From positions 1 through 22,608 of the forward strand of contig CAMLSF010000051.1 in NCBI GenBank assembly GCA_946482615.1: a stretch of DNA of 22,608 bases, in the 5' to 3' direction. Numbering within the stretch: position 1 is the first letter of the stretch; each line of letters opens with the position of its first letter. The DNA is from an uncultured Chromatiaceae bacterium. GTDB lineage: Bacteria > Pseudomonadota > Gammaproteobacteria > Enterobacterales > Alteromonadaceae. The notes under the pieces were generated by a model. It did not search any database and had not been told where the DNA came from. It saw nothing but the letters and a program-made list of their open reading frames with translations. Of the stretch, positions 7,309 to 16,010 are shown in pieces. A program made the translations under genes and the position numbers.

Positions 7309-8706
7309 GTGACAACAGAAACTGCGGTACCTCAAGACCGACTTAAGCTGAGTGAAAAACTCGGTTACGGTGTCGGTGATATAGGTTTTAACTTTTACTG
7401 GGCCAATATTTCGGCCTTTTTGTTAATTTTTTATACCGATGTATTTGGTATTTCAGCGGCTGCTGCCGGCACCATGATGCTGATCACCAAAATCATCGAT
7501 GCTTTTACCGATCCTATGATGGGCGCTATAGCGGACAGAACCAAAACCCGGATGGGCAAATTCCGGCCTTATTTGCTGTGGCTGGCTTTGCCTTTAGCTG
7601 GAGCTGGTGTCTTAACGTACAGCACACCGGATTTAGGGCCGGATGGCAAGCTGATCTGGGCCTACTGCACCTACAGTTTGTTGATGCTGATTTATACCGC
7701 GATCAATATTCCTTACTCCGCTTTGTCTGGTGTGATGACCCGTAATAGTCAGGACAGAACCACTTTAGTCAGCTTCCGTTTTATCGGTGGTTTTACCGGC
7801 GGTATTCTGGTGACTTATTTAACCCCTAAGCTGGTGGTTTGGTTAGGTCAGGGCGATGAGGCTTTGGGCTGGCAGCTCACCATGGGCGTCTTCGGTATAG
7901 CTGCGGCTTTGCTGTTTTTATTCACTTTTGCCACAACCAAAGAACGTATTCAACCTGTCAGCGAAACCAACAGCGCTGTGCTGCAGGATTTACTGGATTT
8001 AAAAAACAACAAACCCTGGCTGGTGCTCTTTAGTCTGGCGCTGATCATTATGATCACTATCACCATGCGGGCCAGCAGCGGTGTCTATTACTTTAAGTAC
8101 TATGTCATGCGGCCTGAGCTGGTCGGTGAGTTTTTATCCTCTTATATGTTTGCTTTGGCATTGGGTGCGGCCTCTACCCCTTTAATGACTAAGTTTATAG
8201 ATAAAAAGCCACTGATGATGCTGCTGATGAGTCTGGCCGGATTATTTTCTATCAGCCTGTTTTTTGTACCAGCCGATCAGGTAGGTTTAATTTTTGCCAT
8301 CAATCTGGCTATAGGTTTTGTGCTGGGCCCTAAATCGCCTTTGGCCTTTTCTATGTATGCCGACACTGCAGATTACAACGAATGGCGCACAGGCCGCCGT
8401 GCTACAGCTATGACCTTTTCCGCCGCGACTTTTTCGCAAAAACTCGGCGGTGCTATTGCCTCTGCTGTGATTGGCTGGTTACTGGCGCTGATAGGTTATG
8501 TGGCTAATGCGGAACAAAGTGCCGGGTCGCAGATGGGGATTTTATTGATGGTGTCGGTGATCCCTGGCTTAGTGGCTTTATTGGCTGCTTTTGTGATGCG
8601 CTTTTACCATTTAGATGAAAAACAATTGCTGACCATTCAACAGGAACTGGATCAGCGCAAAACAGCACCCTCAAATAAAGCAGTTGTAGTCGGAGTGTCG
8701 GAGTAA
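7309..8706 (+). CDS. Sugar:cation symporter, GPH family (MFS)
   Basis: This 465-residue polytopic membrane protein has about 12 hydrophobic helices. The N-terminal signature [13 protein letters not shown], followed by [30 protein letters not shown], is diagnostic for the glycoside-pentoside-hexuronide:cation symporter family (MelB, XylP, GusB relatives). [25 protein letters not shown] in the second half is also typical. The start is GTG, with cagggtga about six bases upstream. The stop is followed after only two bases by the GH94 gene, so the two are translated together. In this context the likely cargo is cellobionate or a related disaccharide; the sequence alone does not prove it. Confidence 0.9.
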   Translation: MTTETAVPQDRLKLSEKLGYGVGDIGFNFYWANISAFLLIFYTDVFGISAAAAGTMMLITKIIDAFTDPMMGAIADRTKTRMGKFRPYLLWLALPLAGAGVLTYSTPDLGPDGKLIWAYCTYSLLMLIYTAINIPYSALSGVMTRNSQDRTTLVSFRFIGGFTGGILVTYLTPKLVVWLGQGDEALGWQLTMGVFGIAAALLFLFTFATTKERIQPVSETNSAVLQDLLDLKNNKPWLVLFSLALIIMITITMRASSGVYYFKYYVMRPELVGEFLSSYMFALALGAASTPLMTKFIDKKPLMMLLMSLAGLFSISLFFVPADQVGLIFAINLAIGFVLGPKSPLAFSMYADTADYNEWRTGRRATAMTFSAATFSQKLGGAIASAVIGWLLALIGYVANAEQSAGSQMGILLMVSVIPGLVALLAAFVMRFYHLDEKQLLTIQQELDQRKTAPSNKAVVVGVSE

Positions 8707-8708
8707 CT

Positions 8709-11084
8709 ATGAAGAAGTTGATGCAAGCCACAGAAAACGGCCAGCGTTATGAATTGTACAGCGCCACTGCGATGCCACAGGCGGCGGGCTTTTTATGGAA
8801 CAAGGTGATGATGATCCAGCAAAACTGCCGTGGTTATGCCACAGCGCAGTTTATGCAGCCAGAACCAGCTAAATATGCCCATGCGCCAAACTTAGAAGCC
8901 AAGACCTTTATGCAGCCGGAACAGCCTTATTACGCGCATCATCCGGGCCGTTTTGTGTATATCAAAGATGAAAACAGCGGTGAGATCTGGTCTGTGCCTT
9001 ACGAGCCGGTGCGTAAAGAAGCCCAACACTTTGTGTTTTCAGCAGGCCAGTCGGACATCCGTTGGCAACTGACGCTCGACTGCGGTTTAACAGTGGAATG
9101 GCTGCTGACCTTAACGCCAGAGCAACCACTGGAGTTATGGCAACTGACAGTACGTAACGATTCAAAACAACAGCGTTCTTTGAGTCTGTATCCGTATTTC
9201 CCGGTTGGTTATATGTCCTGGATGAACCAGTCTGGCCGCTATGATGCGGATTTAACAGCCATTATCTGCTCTTCAGTCACGCCTTATCAAAAGTACCCGG
9301 ATTACTTTAAAAACAAATTTTTAAAAGACAAAACTTTCCTGTTGGCCGAGCGTGAGCCGGATTTCTGGGAAGTGAACCAGCAAGCATTTGAAGGCCAGGG
9401 CGGTTTGCATGCTCCTTCTGCGGTACAACAGCCGTTTTTAGCCTGTGGTGATTCAGATTACGAAACCCCGGCTTGTGTGATGCAATACAGAGCCTCCTTA
9501 GCTGCAGGTCAGGCAGAGCAGTACCGTTTTGTGTTTGGTCCGGCTTATGACAAAGCTGAAGTCGCACAAATCCGTCAGCAGGTGTTTGGAACGCCAGAGA
9601 GTTTTGCTCAAATTCAGCAGGACTACGCTGCTTATGTTGCCCAGGCCGTGCCTTGTCTGGAAATCGACACGCCGGATCAGGAGCTGAACAACTATGTCAA
9701 CCACTGGCTGGCGCGTCAGGTGTATTACCACGGCGACGTCAATCGCTTAACTACAGATCCACAAACCCGTAATTATCTGCAGGATAATATGGGTATGAGC
9801 TATCTGGCCCCTGCGATAGCCCGCAAAGCTTTTTTAACAGCCTTGTCGCAGCAGCATCTGTCAGGCGAAATGCCGGACGGTATCCTGCTGCACAAAGATG
9901 CTGAACTGAAATACATCAATCAGGTGCCTCATACCGATCAATGCGTCTGGTTACCTGTCTGTATCAGTGCTTATCTGGCCGAAACCAACGACTATGGGCT
10001 ATTAAACGAAAAAGTTGCCTACAAAGATTCAGCCGAACAACACACTGTAGCCGAACATATTCACCGTGCTATGGGCTGGTTATGGCTGAAAAAAGACGAA
10101 CGCTGCTTAAGTTATATTGAGCAGGGTGACTGGTGTGACCCGATGAATATGGTGGGTTACAAAGGCAAAGGGGTGTCGGGCTGGTTGAGCTTAGCAGCTG
10201 CTTATGCGCTGAACGTCTGGGCGCAAATTTGCCGTGAAGCCGGTCAGACAGAGCATGTGGCGTTGTATGAAGAGCAGGCAGCCGCCTTTAACGCCGCAGT
10301 GAATCAGTATTTATGGGACGGCAACTGGTATGGCCGTGGTATCACAGACGATAACGTGGTGTTTGGCATCAGCAAAGACACTGAAGGCCGCATTTACCTG
10401 AACCCACAAAGCTGGGCTTTATTAAGTGGTGCCGCCAACAGCGAACAACAGCAGCAGCTGTTAAAAGCCGTAGAGCAGCAATTGCATACGCCTTACGGCC
10501 CGCAAATGCTGGCACCTGCTTATACAGCTATGCGGGAAGACGTGGGCCGTGTGACCCAGAAATACCCGGGCTCGGCAGAAAATGGCTCTGTGTATAACCA
10601 CGCTGCGGCTTTTTACCTGTTTGCTTTGTATCAGGTGAATCAAGCCGACAAAGCTTATCAGGTACTGAAACAAATGCTGCCGTCGGACGATCCACAGGAT
10701 CAGTTACAACGGGGTCAGTTGCCGGTATTTATTCCAAATTATTACCGTGGTGCTTACCAGACTTTACCGCGCACCGCAGGCCGTTCCAGCCAGTTATTTA
10801 ATACAGGCACTGTGCATTGGGTGTACCGCTGCCTGGTCGAAGGTTTGTTTGGTGTGAAGGGTGACCAACAAGGTTTAACTTTGGCACCACAACTGCCTGC
10901 CAGCTGGCACAAAGCCTCAGTGTTACGCCGTTTCCGTGGTGCAGACTTCCATATCCGGTTTGAACGGGTTGCTGGTGTCAAAGCTACAACTTTATGGCTG
11001 GACGGTGTGCAGCAAACTGAATTGGCGGTACGTAATATCACAGCAGGCCAAAGTTATCAGTTGCTGCTGCAATTACCGCTGTAA
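8709..11084 (+). CDS. GH94 phosphorylase, probable cellobionic acid phosphorylase
   Basis: This 791-residue GH94 inverting phosphorylase has an N-terminal beta-sandwich (to about residue 300), a linker and an (alpha/alpha)6 barrel. The catalytic-acid region reads [13 protein letters not shown] (Asp474, Asp477). Most cellobiose phosphorylases have GDWND followed by Gly here. GDWCDPMN is, to my knowledge, the form seen in cellobionic acid phosphorylases (EC 2.4.1.321). Other GH94 landmarks are [39 protein letters not shown] and [17 protein letters not shown]. Expected reaction: 4-beta-glucosyl-gluconate plus phosphate gives alpha-glucose 1-phosphate plus gluconate. The adjacent gluconokinase and GntR-like repressor fit that product exactly. 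There is no signal peptide, so it acts in the cytoplasm. Alternative: another GH94 specificity such as cellobiose or chitobiose, less likely given the neighbours. Confidence 0.85.
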   Translation: MKKLMQATENGQRYELYSATAMPQAAGFLWNKVMMIQQNCRGYATAQFMQPEPAKYAHAPNLEAKTFMQPEQPYYAHHPGRFVYIKDENSGEIWSVPYEPVRKEAQHFVFSAGQSDIRWQLTLDCGLTVEWLLTLTPEQPLELWQLTVRNDSKQQRSLSLYPYFPVGYMSWMNQSGRYDADLTAIICSSVTPYQKYPDYFKNKFLKDKTFLLAEREPDFWEVNQQAFEGQGGLHAPSAVQQPFLACGDSDYETPACVMQYRASLAAGQAEQYRFVFGPAYDKAEVAQIRQQVFGTPESFAQIQQDYAAYVAQAVPCLEIDTPDQELNNYVNHWLARQVYYHGDVNRLTTDPQTRNYLQDNMGMSYLAPAIARKAFLTALSQQHLSGEMPDGILLHKDAELKYINQVPHTDQCVWLPVCISAYLAETNDYGLLNEKVAYKDSAEQHTVAEHIHRAMGWLWLKKDERCLSYIEQGDWCDPMNMVGYKGKGVSGWLSLAAAYALNVWAQICREAGQTEHVALYEEQAAAFNAAVNQYLWDGNWYGRGITDDNVVFGISKDTEGRIYLNPQSWALLSGAANSEQQQQLLKAVEQQLHTPYGPQMLAPAYTAMREDVGRVTQKYPGSAENGSVYNHAAAFYLFALYQVNQADKAYQVLKQMLPSDDPQDQLQRGQLPVFIPNYYRGAYQTLPRTAGRSSQLFNTGTVHWVYRCLVEGLFGVKGDQQGLTLAPQLPASWHKASVLRRFRGADFHIRFERVAGVKATTLWLDGVQQTELAVRNITAGQSYQLLLQLPL

Positions 11085-11133
11085 GGCAGTGTGTGAAGAG
11101 CAAAAGGCAAAGGGCTAAATAAAAGGAATGGCT

Positions 11134-12129
11134 ATGATCCGTATAGGTTTATTAGGTGCAGCACGCATTGCCGATCGGGCTATTATTCAGCCCGCCGCCA
11201 GGCGCTCTGATGTGGTGATAGCAGCAGTGGCTGCATCCACTCTGGAAAAAGCCCAGGCTTTTGCCCGGCAGTTTGATATAGAGCTGGCTTTAGGCAGTTA
11301 TGACGAGCTATTGGCCCGTGATGATATCGACCTGATTTACAACGCTTTACCACCTTCTATGCATGCAGAGTGGTCCATTAAAGCCTTGCAACAAGGCAAG
11401 CATGTATTGTGTGAAAAGCCTTTTGCCATGGATGTGGAAGAGGCCAAAGCTATGGTGGCAGCAGCAGAGGCCAGTGGCCGTTTGTTGATTGAAGGCTATC
11501 ACTACCGTTTTCATCCGGTGTTTGCGGAAGTTCAGCGGTTAGTTGCCAGTGGTGAGCTTGGCACTATTCATACAGTGCGCAGCAATTTTTCGGTGCGTAT
11601 TGCCGAAGCGCCAGGTTCTTTACGCCACAACGTACCTTTAGGTGGCGGCGCTTTAATGGATTTAGGCTGTTACCCACTGCACTGGTTACGTACTTTATTT
11701 GGCGGCACACCGCAAATTTTATGGGCCGGTGCCATTTGTCCTAAACCTCAACTCGATAGCAGCTTCGAGCTTCGCCTGCAGTTCCCGAACGGCCCGCTTT
11801 GTTATGTCGGCTGCGCTATGAGCGAACATTTAAGCCGCCACCACGACGCCTCTTTGTATCTCGAAGGTGATAAAGCCCAACTGGAAGTGCTGAATCTGGT
11901 TGCCCCTCATCAGGGCCACAAGTTATGTCTGACCAAAGATGGCCAAAGCCATGACTACCAGCTCCAGGGCGATACCACCTACGACCACCAACTGGCGCAC
12001 GTCGTCGCCTGCATCAAAGGCGAAATCAAACCCCTGACAGGTGGATGCGACGCCATAGATCAGATGCAACTGATTGATGATGCCTATAAAGCGGCGGGGT
12101 TGTTGCCGCGGGCCTTTTGTAAAGACTAA
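11134..12129 (+). CDS. Gfo/Idh/MocA family NAD(P)-dependent oxidoreductase
   Basis: This is a 331-residue dehydrogenase. An N-terminal Rossmann fold begins at MIRIGLLGAARIADR, with the family motif CEKPFAM (Glu94-Lys95-Pro96). The C-terminal substrate domain contains GGGALMDLGCYPLHW with Asp176, Tyr180 and His183 in the usual catalytic positions. This sub-branch includes sugar 1-dehydrogenases such as NADP-dependent D-xylose dehydrogenase and dihydrodiol dehydrogenase. An ATG at 11128 is only one base after aaaagga and too close to be used. The ATG at 11134 has correct spacing, so it is taken as the start. It is the last gene of the cluster, 49 bp after the GH94 gene, and a terminator follows. 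It may oxidise an aldose at C1 to the lactone, feeding the aldonate pathway; this is inference. Confidence 0.83.
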   Translation: MIRIGLLGAARIADRAIIQPAARRSDVVIAAVAASTLEKAQAFARQFDIELALGSYDELLARDDIDLIYNALPPSMHAEWSIKALQQGKHVLCEKPFAMDVEEAKAMVAAAEASGRLLIEGYHYRFHPVFAEVQRLVASGELGTIHTVRSNFSVRIAEAPGSLRHNVPLGGGALMDLGCYPLHWLRTLFGGTPQILWAGAICPKPQLDSSFELRLQFPNGPLCYVGCAMSEHLSRHHDASLYLEGDKAQLEVLNLVAPHQGHKLCLTKDGQSHDYQLQGDTTYDHQLAHVVACIKGEIKPLTGGCDAIDQMQLIDDAYKAAGLLPRAFCKD

Positions 12130-12151
12130 GTTTATTGAGCTTCACAACACA

Positions 12152-12179
12152 GCCCTGGATCGTCAGGGCTTTTCTTTTT
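12152..12179 (+). terminator. Intrinsic terminator of the gluconate/cellobionate cluster
   Basis: The 6-bp stem gccctg / cagggc (12152-12157, 12164-12169) has loop gatcgt and is followed by ttttcttttt. It lies 22 bases after the oxidoreductase stop codon, a classic Rho-independent terminator. The stem sequence is the same as in the terminator after the next gene (14078-14103). Confidence 0.85.
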
Positions 12180-12276
12180 CTTCTCCAGGCTATACACAAA
12201 TCCTTTCCAATAAATCAGTTGCCAGTGGTATGGTTAAGCTGAAACTACAGAGCTCTGAGCAAGGAAAGAATGCGCC

Positions 12277-14004
12277 ATGCAGTTAAAAATTACCGCGTTA
12301 TTTGTGCTGGGTTTATGTGTATCCGGCTGTGGTCAGCAGCAGAAGCCAGGGGTGGCTGATACTGTTTATTCAGGTGGTGTTGTGATCACCATGAACGATC
12401 AACAACCTCTGGCTGAAGCTGTGGCTGTGTCAGATGGAAAAATTATTTTTGTCGGTTCTGACGAAGAGGTGAAAGCCTATCTGCATCCCGGCACTGAACA
12501 GGTCGATTTGCAGGGGCGCAGCTTGTTACCGGGTTTTATCGACGCTCATGGTCATGTCAGCACTGTAGGTTTGCAGGCGATGTCGGCCAATCTGTTGCCG
12601 GTACCAGATGGTCAGGTGAACTCCGTTGTTGTGTTGCAGCAGGTATTGACTGAATTTATCAGTCAGTCGGACTTACCTGCCAAAACCGGTTTGGTGATGG
12701 GCTTTGGTTACGATGACTCCCAATTGCAGGAATTACGGCATCCCACTAAAACTGAGCTGGATCTGGTATCCACTGAGCTCCCTATCATTATCATGCATCA
12801 GTCAGGTCATTTAGGCGTCGCTAATAGTAAAGCTCTGGCTATGGCGGGGATCAGTGCAGCAACAGCAGATCCACAAGGTGGAGTGATCCGTCGTCTGCAG
12901 GGTTCAGACGAACCGGACGGTGTATTGGAAGAGCTGGCTTTTTTTACTGTACTGGCGAAATTGTTCCCGATGTCTGATCCTGAGTTTGCAATGCAGATAC
13001 TGCAGGCAGGGCAAGCACTGTATCTGAAATACGGTTACACCACTATTCAGGATGGTCGTGTTAGTTCTGATCAGGTTCACACCGCCATCAGAGCTGCAGA
13101 ACAAGGCTTGTTAAAAGCCGATCTGGTGTCTTATCCGGATATTACCGATGCAAAAAGTGCAGCATTGATGCAGCCGCCCTGGTTCCACGACAGCCGTCAT
13201 ACACCAGCCTATCGACAACATTTCAGAATAGGTGGCATGAAGTTAACACTGGATGGGTCGCCTCAAGGCAAAACAGCCTGGCTCAGCCAGCCTTATTATC
13301 AGCCGCCTGCCGGCCAAAAGGCTGACTATGCAGGTTATGCTGTAATGACCGATCAGCAGGCTCAAACTTATATTGAACAGGCGTTACGCCAGCACTGGCA
13401 ACTGCTGGTTCATGTGAATGGGGACAAGGCCATTGACCAGTTTCTGCAGGCGATGCAAAAGGATTTTCAACTGCATGGGCAAACCCAAACCCGCCCCGTA
13501 TTGATCCATGGCCAGACGTTACGACAAGATCAGGTAGCGCCATTAAAACAGTTGGGCATTTTTCCGTCAGTTTTCCCTATGCATACTTTTTATTGGGGCG
13601 ATTGGCATCGATCTTCAGTATTGGGCCCGGAGCGGGCTGAACATATTTCGCCTACAGGCTGGCTGTTGCAGCAGGGTATGATGTTCACCTCTCACCACGA
13701 TGCTCCTGTTGCTTTTCCAGATTCGATGCGGGTGTTGTCTGCCACAGTGAACCGTACGACCAGAAGTGGTTATGTCTTAGGCCCACAGCACAGAGTTGAG
13801 CCGTTAATAGCGCTCAAAGCTCTGACTTTATGGGCCGCCTGGCAACATTTTGAAGAAGCCAGCAAAGGCTCAATCGAAGCCGGCAAACTGGCAGATTTCG
13901 TGATCCTGTCGGACAACCCTTTAACAGTGCCAAAAGAGCAATTAGCCAGTTTAAAAGTGCTGCAAACCATTAAGCAGGATAAAACAGTGTATAAAGCCGA
14001 TTAG
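12277..14004 (+). CDS. Lipoprotein amidohydrolase, YtcJ-like (amidohydrolase family 3)
   Basis: This 575-residue metal-dependent hydrolase has a lipoprotein signal peptide, with lipobox VSGC and Cys18 as the lipidated residue. Gly at +2 does not signal inner-membrane retention, so outer-membrane anchoring on the periplasmic side is likely. The amidohydrolase start (VYSGGVVITMNDQQPLAEAVAV) leads to PGFIDAHGHVS, with His91 and His93 as metal ligands. Later motifs are GMKLTLDGSPQGKTAWL, VHVNGDKAIDQFL, VLIHGQTL and SHHDAPVAFPD. These are typical of YtcJ-like enzymes, many annotated as D-aminoacylase or N-substituted formamide deformylase; the real substrate is unknown. The C-terminus KLADFVILSDNPLTVP is complete. 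An aaggaaag upstream supports the start. It has its own transcription unit between two terminators and no obvious pathway partner beside it. Confidence 0.87.
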   Translation: MQLKITALFVLGLCVSGCGQQQKPGVADTVYSGGVVITMNDQQPLAEAVAVSDGKIIFVGSDEEVKAYLHPGTEQVDLQGRSLLPGFIDAHGHVSTVGLQAMSANLLPVPDGQVNSVVVLQQVLTEFISQSDLPAKTGLVMGFGYDDSQLQELRHPTKTELDLVSTELPIIIMHQSGHLGVANSKALAMAGISAATADPQGGVIRRLQGSDEPDGVLEELAFFTVLAKLFPMSDPEFAMQILQAGQALYLKYGYTTIQDGRVSSDQVHTAIRAAEQGLLKADLVSYPDITDAKSAALMQPPWFHDSRHTPAYRQHFRIGGMKLTLDGSPQGKTAWLSQPYYQPPAGQKADYAGYAVMTDQQAQTYIEQALRQHWQLLVHVNGDKAIDQFLQAMQKDFQLHGQTQTRPVLIHGQTLRQDQVAPLKQLGIFPSVFPMHTFYWGDWHRSSVLGPERAEHISPTGWLLQQGMMFTSHHDAPVAFPDSMRVLSATVNRTTRSGYVLGPQHRVEPLIALKALTLWAAWQHFEEASKGSIEAGKLADFVILSDNPLTVPKEQLASLKVLQTIKQDKTVYKAD

Positions 14005-14077
14005 GCAAAATTCGACGCCCGCTAATTTGAGGCGGGATTCCCCTGACTTTAGGGAAAAAGACGAGAACAACTATAGA

Positions 14078-14110
14078 GCCCTGCATTGATGCCAGTACAG
14101 GGCTTTTCTG
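14078..14110 (+). terminator. Intrinsic terminator after the amidohydrolase gene
   Basis: The stem gccctg / cagggc (14078-14083, 14098-14103) with a 14-base loop is followed by ttttctgtt. It lies 73 bases after the stop codon. Two short hairpins precede it (cccgc/gcggg at 14018-14036 and ttccc/gggaa just after) without T-runs. Confidence 0.65.
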
Positions 14111-14118
14111 TTAAAATT

Positions 14119-14147
14119 TTGATTTTATTCGATATTTTGTATCTGTT
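14119..14147. repeat. Direct repeat bounding the AbiE islet, distal copy (att-like)
   Basis: This 29-base segment matches 16011-16039 at 26 of 29 positions. Read on the minus strand it encodes Q-I-Q-N-I-E-stop, identical to the last six residues of YicC, and all three differences are at synonymous third codon positions. It is a detached yicC tail, here preceded in frame by a stop codon. The core contains a short inverted repeat around ttttat, as expected of a tyrosine-recombinase crossover site. I interpret it as one att site of an inserted element. Confidence 0.75.
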
Positions 14148-14263
14148 AGTTGATTAGTTTTTATAATCTGTTTTAAATCAATTGGTTGCATTTAAATTCT
14201 ATTTTTATTTTTGTGTTTTACTCACCACTTTACCCGCCATTTTTACTTCGCTTAAAATATGCA

Positions 14264-15256
14264 TTAACTGCTTACTTTCGAAAGTGAGTCACCAAATTGT
14301 TGCTCCACATAATCCAACACGTTATTCGATAGCTTTATAAAAACAGCTAACGCCTCCAGCCATTGAGTGGGGTTTTCAGCATATACCATAGGGCTAACAT
14401 AGCTGTTGTATCGCTGCTCGAACTTAGGGTTATCAGCTAAGAGCTGCAATCCGAAGCGTAACTCTTCAATAGGGGATTCAACCATTTGTGGATGTTGATT
14501 ACCATAGCGCTCAACATCTGTGCGGATTGCTTTAGCCACAAGTGCGGCAAGTTGCTCGATATCTGAAGGTTGGGCGAGCTGGATATGGTAAGTATCGTAG
14601 ATATGTCGAACTAAGGTCTCGTCATCATCCCGTTCGCTGTTGCGCTCTACACTGGCGGTTCTGCGCATCATTGAAAGCAGTTTTTCAGCCTGTGTCTCAA
14701 TAATTGCAGCGCAGGATAACTGGTTAATCTCGACATCACTTTTCAGCATGCGCGAAAAAATAGACTGAATACTCCGTGGCTCAGAGGCACTGAGTAAATC
14801 AGATTCGATAAACTCCAGTTTGATAAATGGACGCAAACAGGGGGCTTGCTGATACTCCTGTGGGTAACGAATGTCGAAGCTGAAATATCTATATTCATCC
14901 AACACTAGAGGCGCAGTTTCAACAGAAAAGGTTTTACTCTGTGCAATAACTGACTCTACCAACTGCTTAGCGGCCTTGCGTGCATTTCTTCTGGCATTTC
15001 GAGAGATGAGGTCGGAAAAAGCTGGCTTCGGGACCAGCTTTAGATCGACGTCTTCAGACATGCGATAGGTTTTGATTGCAGATTTCGCCAGTGCTGTTCC
15101 ACCAGAGAACACTATGTGGTGATATTCGAGTTCAAGTGCAGATATCTGCTGCAGCAATTGCACTACGTAATAGTCTTTCTCAACAATGGCAGGGTTGCCA
15201 AGCCCTAAAGCATTCGCAACATCGATAAATAGCGAGCTATCGAACTTCGTTGACAC
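14264..15256 (-). CDS. abiEii: AbiEii-type nucleotidyltransferase toxin (type IV TA)
   Basis: This 330-residue nucleotidyltransferase of the AbiEii/AbiGii (DUF1814) family is the toxin of type IV toxin-antitoxin and abortive-infection systems. VEKDYYVVQLL at residues 25-35 is a family signature. The nucleotidyltransferase motif SGGTALAKS (51-59) is followed by the metal-binding SEDVDL (67-72). LRPFIKLEFIE and later AEKLLSMMRR, ending in VRHIYDTYHI, complete the usual motif set, so the enzyme looks intact. The start is GTG with aggga about seven bases upstream. It overlaps the end of the antitoxin gene by 20 bases, so translation is probably coupled. Relatives modify tRNA 3' ends or otherwise arrest growth when not neutralised. 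It sits in an islet at the yicC 3' end. Confidence 0.88.
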   Translation of the reverse strand: MSTKFDSSLFIDVANALGLGNPAIVEKDYYVVQLLQQISALELEYHHIVFSGGTALAKSAIKTYRMSEDVDLKLVPKPAFSDLISRNARRNARKAAKQLVESVIAQSKTFSVETAPLVLDEYRYFSFDIRYPQEYQQAPCLRPFIKLEFIESDLLSASEPRSIQSIFSRMLKSDVEINQLSCAAIIETQAEKLLSMMRRTASVERNSERDDDETLVRHIYDTYHIQLAQPSDIEQLAALVAKAIRTDVERYGNQHPQMVESPIEELRFGLQLLADNPKFEQRYNSYVSPMVYAENPTQWLEALAVFIKLSNNVLDYVEQQFGDSLSKVSS

Positions 15257-15641
15257 GCTGTTTCCCTACCGCAATCTTGCGGGTAAAGCGTGAACTCTTA
15301 GGGATAATTTTCACGTTTGCTGGAATTTGAGTGCTTTCGCCTGACAAATTTTTCAGAGACAAGTCATCAAGTTGATAATCAACACCTAACCTTTCCATGG
15401 CCTCTATCATCACCCCGTCATTACCAGCAGGGTTGTCCGGCATTAGCTGGCCAGTAATACGATTGATTCTGGCGCGTACATACAGGCCGTAGCCAATTTT
15501 CAACAGCAAGCCTTCGCGTACCAGGCTTCTGAGGCCACGGCCAACCTGATCATAATCAGCGATATCAGTAAAATCAGAACGCAGAAAAACAGAACGCTTA
15601 GAGCGCTTCACTCTGGTTTGTATTCTGTCTTGTATCGTCAT
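15237..15641 (-). CDS. abiEi: AbiEi-type antitoxin / wHTH regulator (DUF6088-like)
   Basis: This is a 134-residue partner of the AbiEii toxin. The N-terminus (MTIQDRIQTRVKRSKRSVFL, then DYDQVGRGLRSLVREGLLLKIGYGLYVRAR) is the winged-helix form common to AbiEi-like antitoxins that repress their own promoter. The short C-terminal part (KVIIPKSSRFTRKIAVGKQ-type sequence) is the presumed antitoxin domain, smaller than in streptococcal AbiEi and resembling DUF6088 proteins. An in-frame ATG at 15662 is possible, but the ATG at 15639-15641 has gggaggt six bases upstream and is preferred. It is the first gene of the pair and overlaps the toxin start. Upstream, two 15-bp direct repeats embedded in the promoter are the likely binding sites for this protein (inference). 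Confidence 0.82.
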   Translation of the reverse strand: MTIQDRIQTRVKRSKRSVFLRSDFTDIADYDQVGRGLRSLVREGLLLKIGYGLYVRARINRITGQLMPDNPAGNDGVMIEAMERLGVDYQLDDLSLKNLSGESTQIPANVKIIPKSSRFTRKIAVGKQRVNEVR

Positions 15642-15668
15642 CTGATACCTCCCGTTTATCATAGTTGT

Positions 15669-15697
15669 AGCATAAGCAAAAATACGACAATGATCAA
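15669..15697 (-). promoter_or_regulatory. Promoter of abiEi-abiEii
   Basis: On the minus strand, TTGATC (15692-15697) and TATGCT (15669-15674) are separated by exactly 17 bases, a good sigma-70 promoter. It lies 28 bases before the preferred antitoxin start. The spacer is filled by one copy of the 15-bp direct repeat. Confidence 0.6.
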
Positions 15698-15715
15698 ATA
15701 CAAAAATACGACAAT
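15677..15715. repeat. Two 15-bp direct repeats at the abiE promoter
   Basis: The sequence caaaaatacgacaat occurs at 15677-15691 and, identical, at 15701-15715, with start points 24 bp apart. The first copy occupies nearly the whole -35/-10 spacer; the second lies just upstream of the -35 box. A protein bound to both would cover the promoter, so they are candidate AbiEi operator boxes. Confidence 0.65.
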
Positions 15716-16010
15716 TAAATGAAGCTTTATCCAGTATTAATAAGTGCTTCAGAGGAGTAATTAATTCTAATTTTTTGTAAATCGTTGATTAGTGGAGAGG
15801 ATAAAACATTGCTTGAAATAACCCTAACGTCGTAGAGACTAATAAGATGAATTGCATCTGTGACAGACGTTTGAGGTGGAAAACTCAATGGTATGTTGAG
15901 GGTATAACATAAAGCATTTTTCAATGTACTGCCAGAAAGGGTCTTTGCTTGAGCTAAGATCAAGCAAAGACTTTAACCAGCTCCATGAGTTGGGGGTTTG
16001 TTTTAAGTTA
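15716..16010. other. Non-coding A+T-rich stretch between abiE promoter and yicC end
   Basis: I see no convincing gene here. A minus-strand frame of 78 codons from a TTG at 15963 ends near 15727. Its middle (SVTDAIHLISLYDVRVISSN) and end faintly recall the C-terminal half of PIN-domain proteins, but it lacks a ribosome site and the N-terminal half. The stretch also holds the strong hairpin at 15941-15971. It may contain debris of genes lost from the islet. Confidence 0.35.
15941..15971. repeat. 11-bp perfect inverted repeat near the yicC end of the islet
   Basis: The arms gtctttgcttg (15941-15951) and caagcaaagac (15961-15971) are perfect complements around a 9-base loop. It lies 40 bp inside the yicC-proximal repeat. 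On the minus strand, the direction of yicC transcription, it is followed by a pyrimidine-rich run, ccctttct, so it might help end the yicC transcript. It could also be a recombination arm site. Confidence 0.5.
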
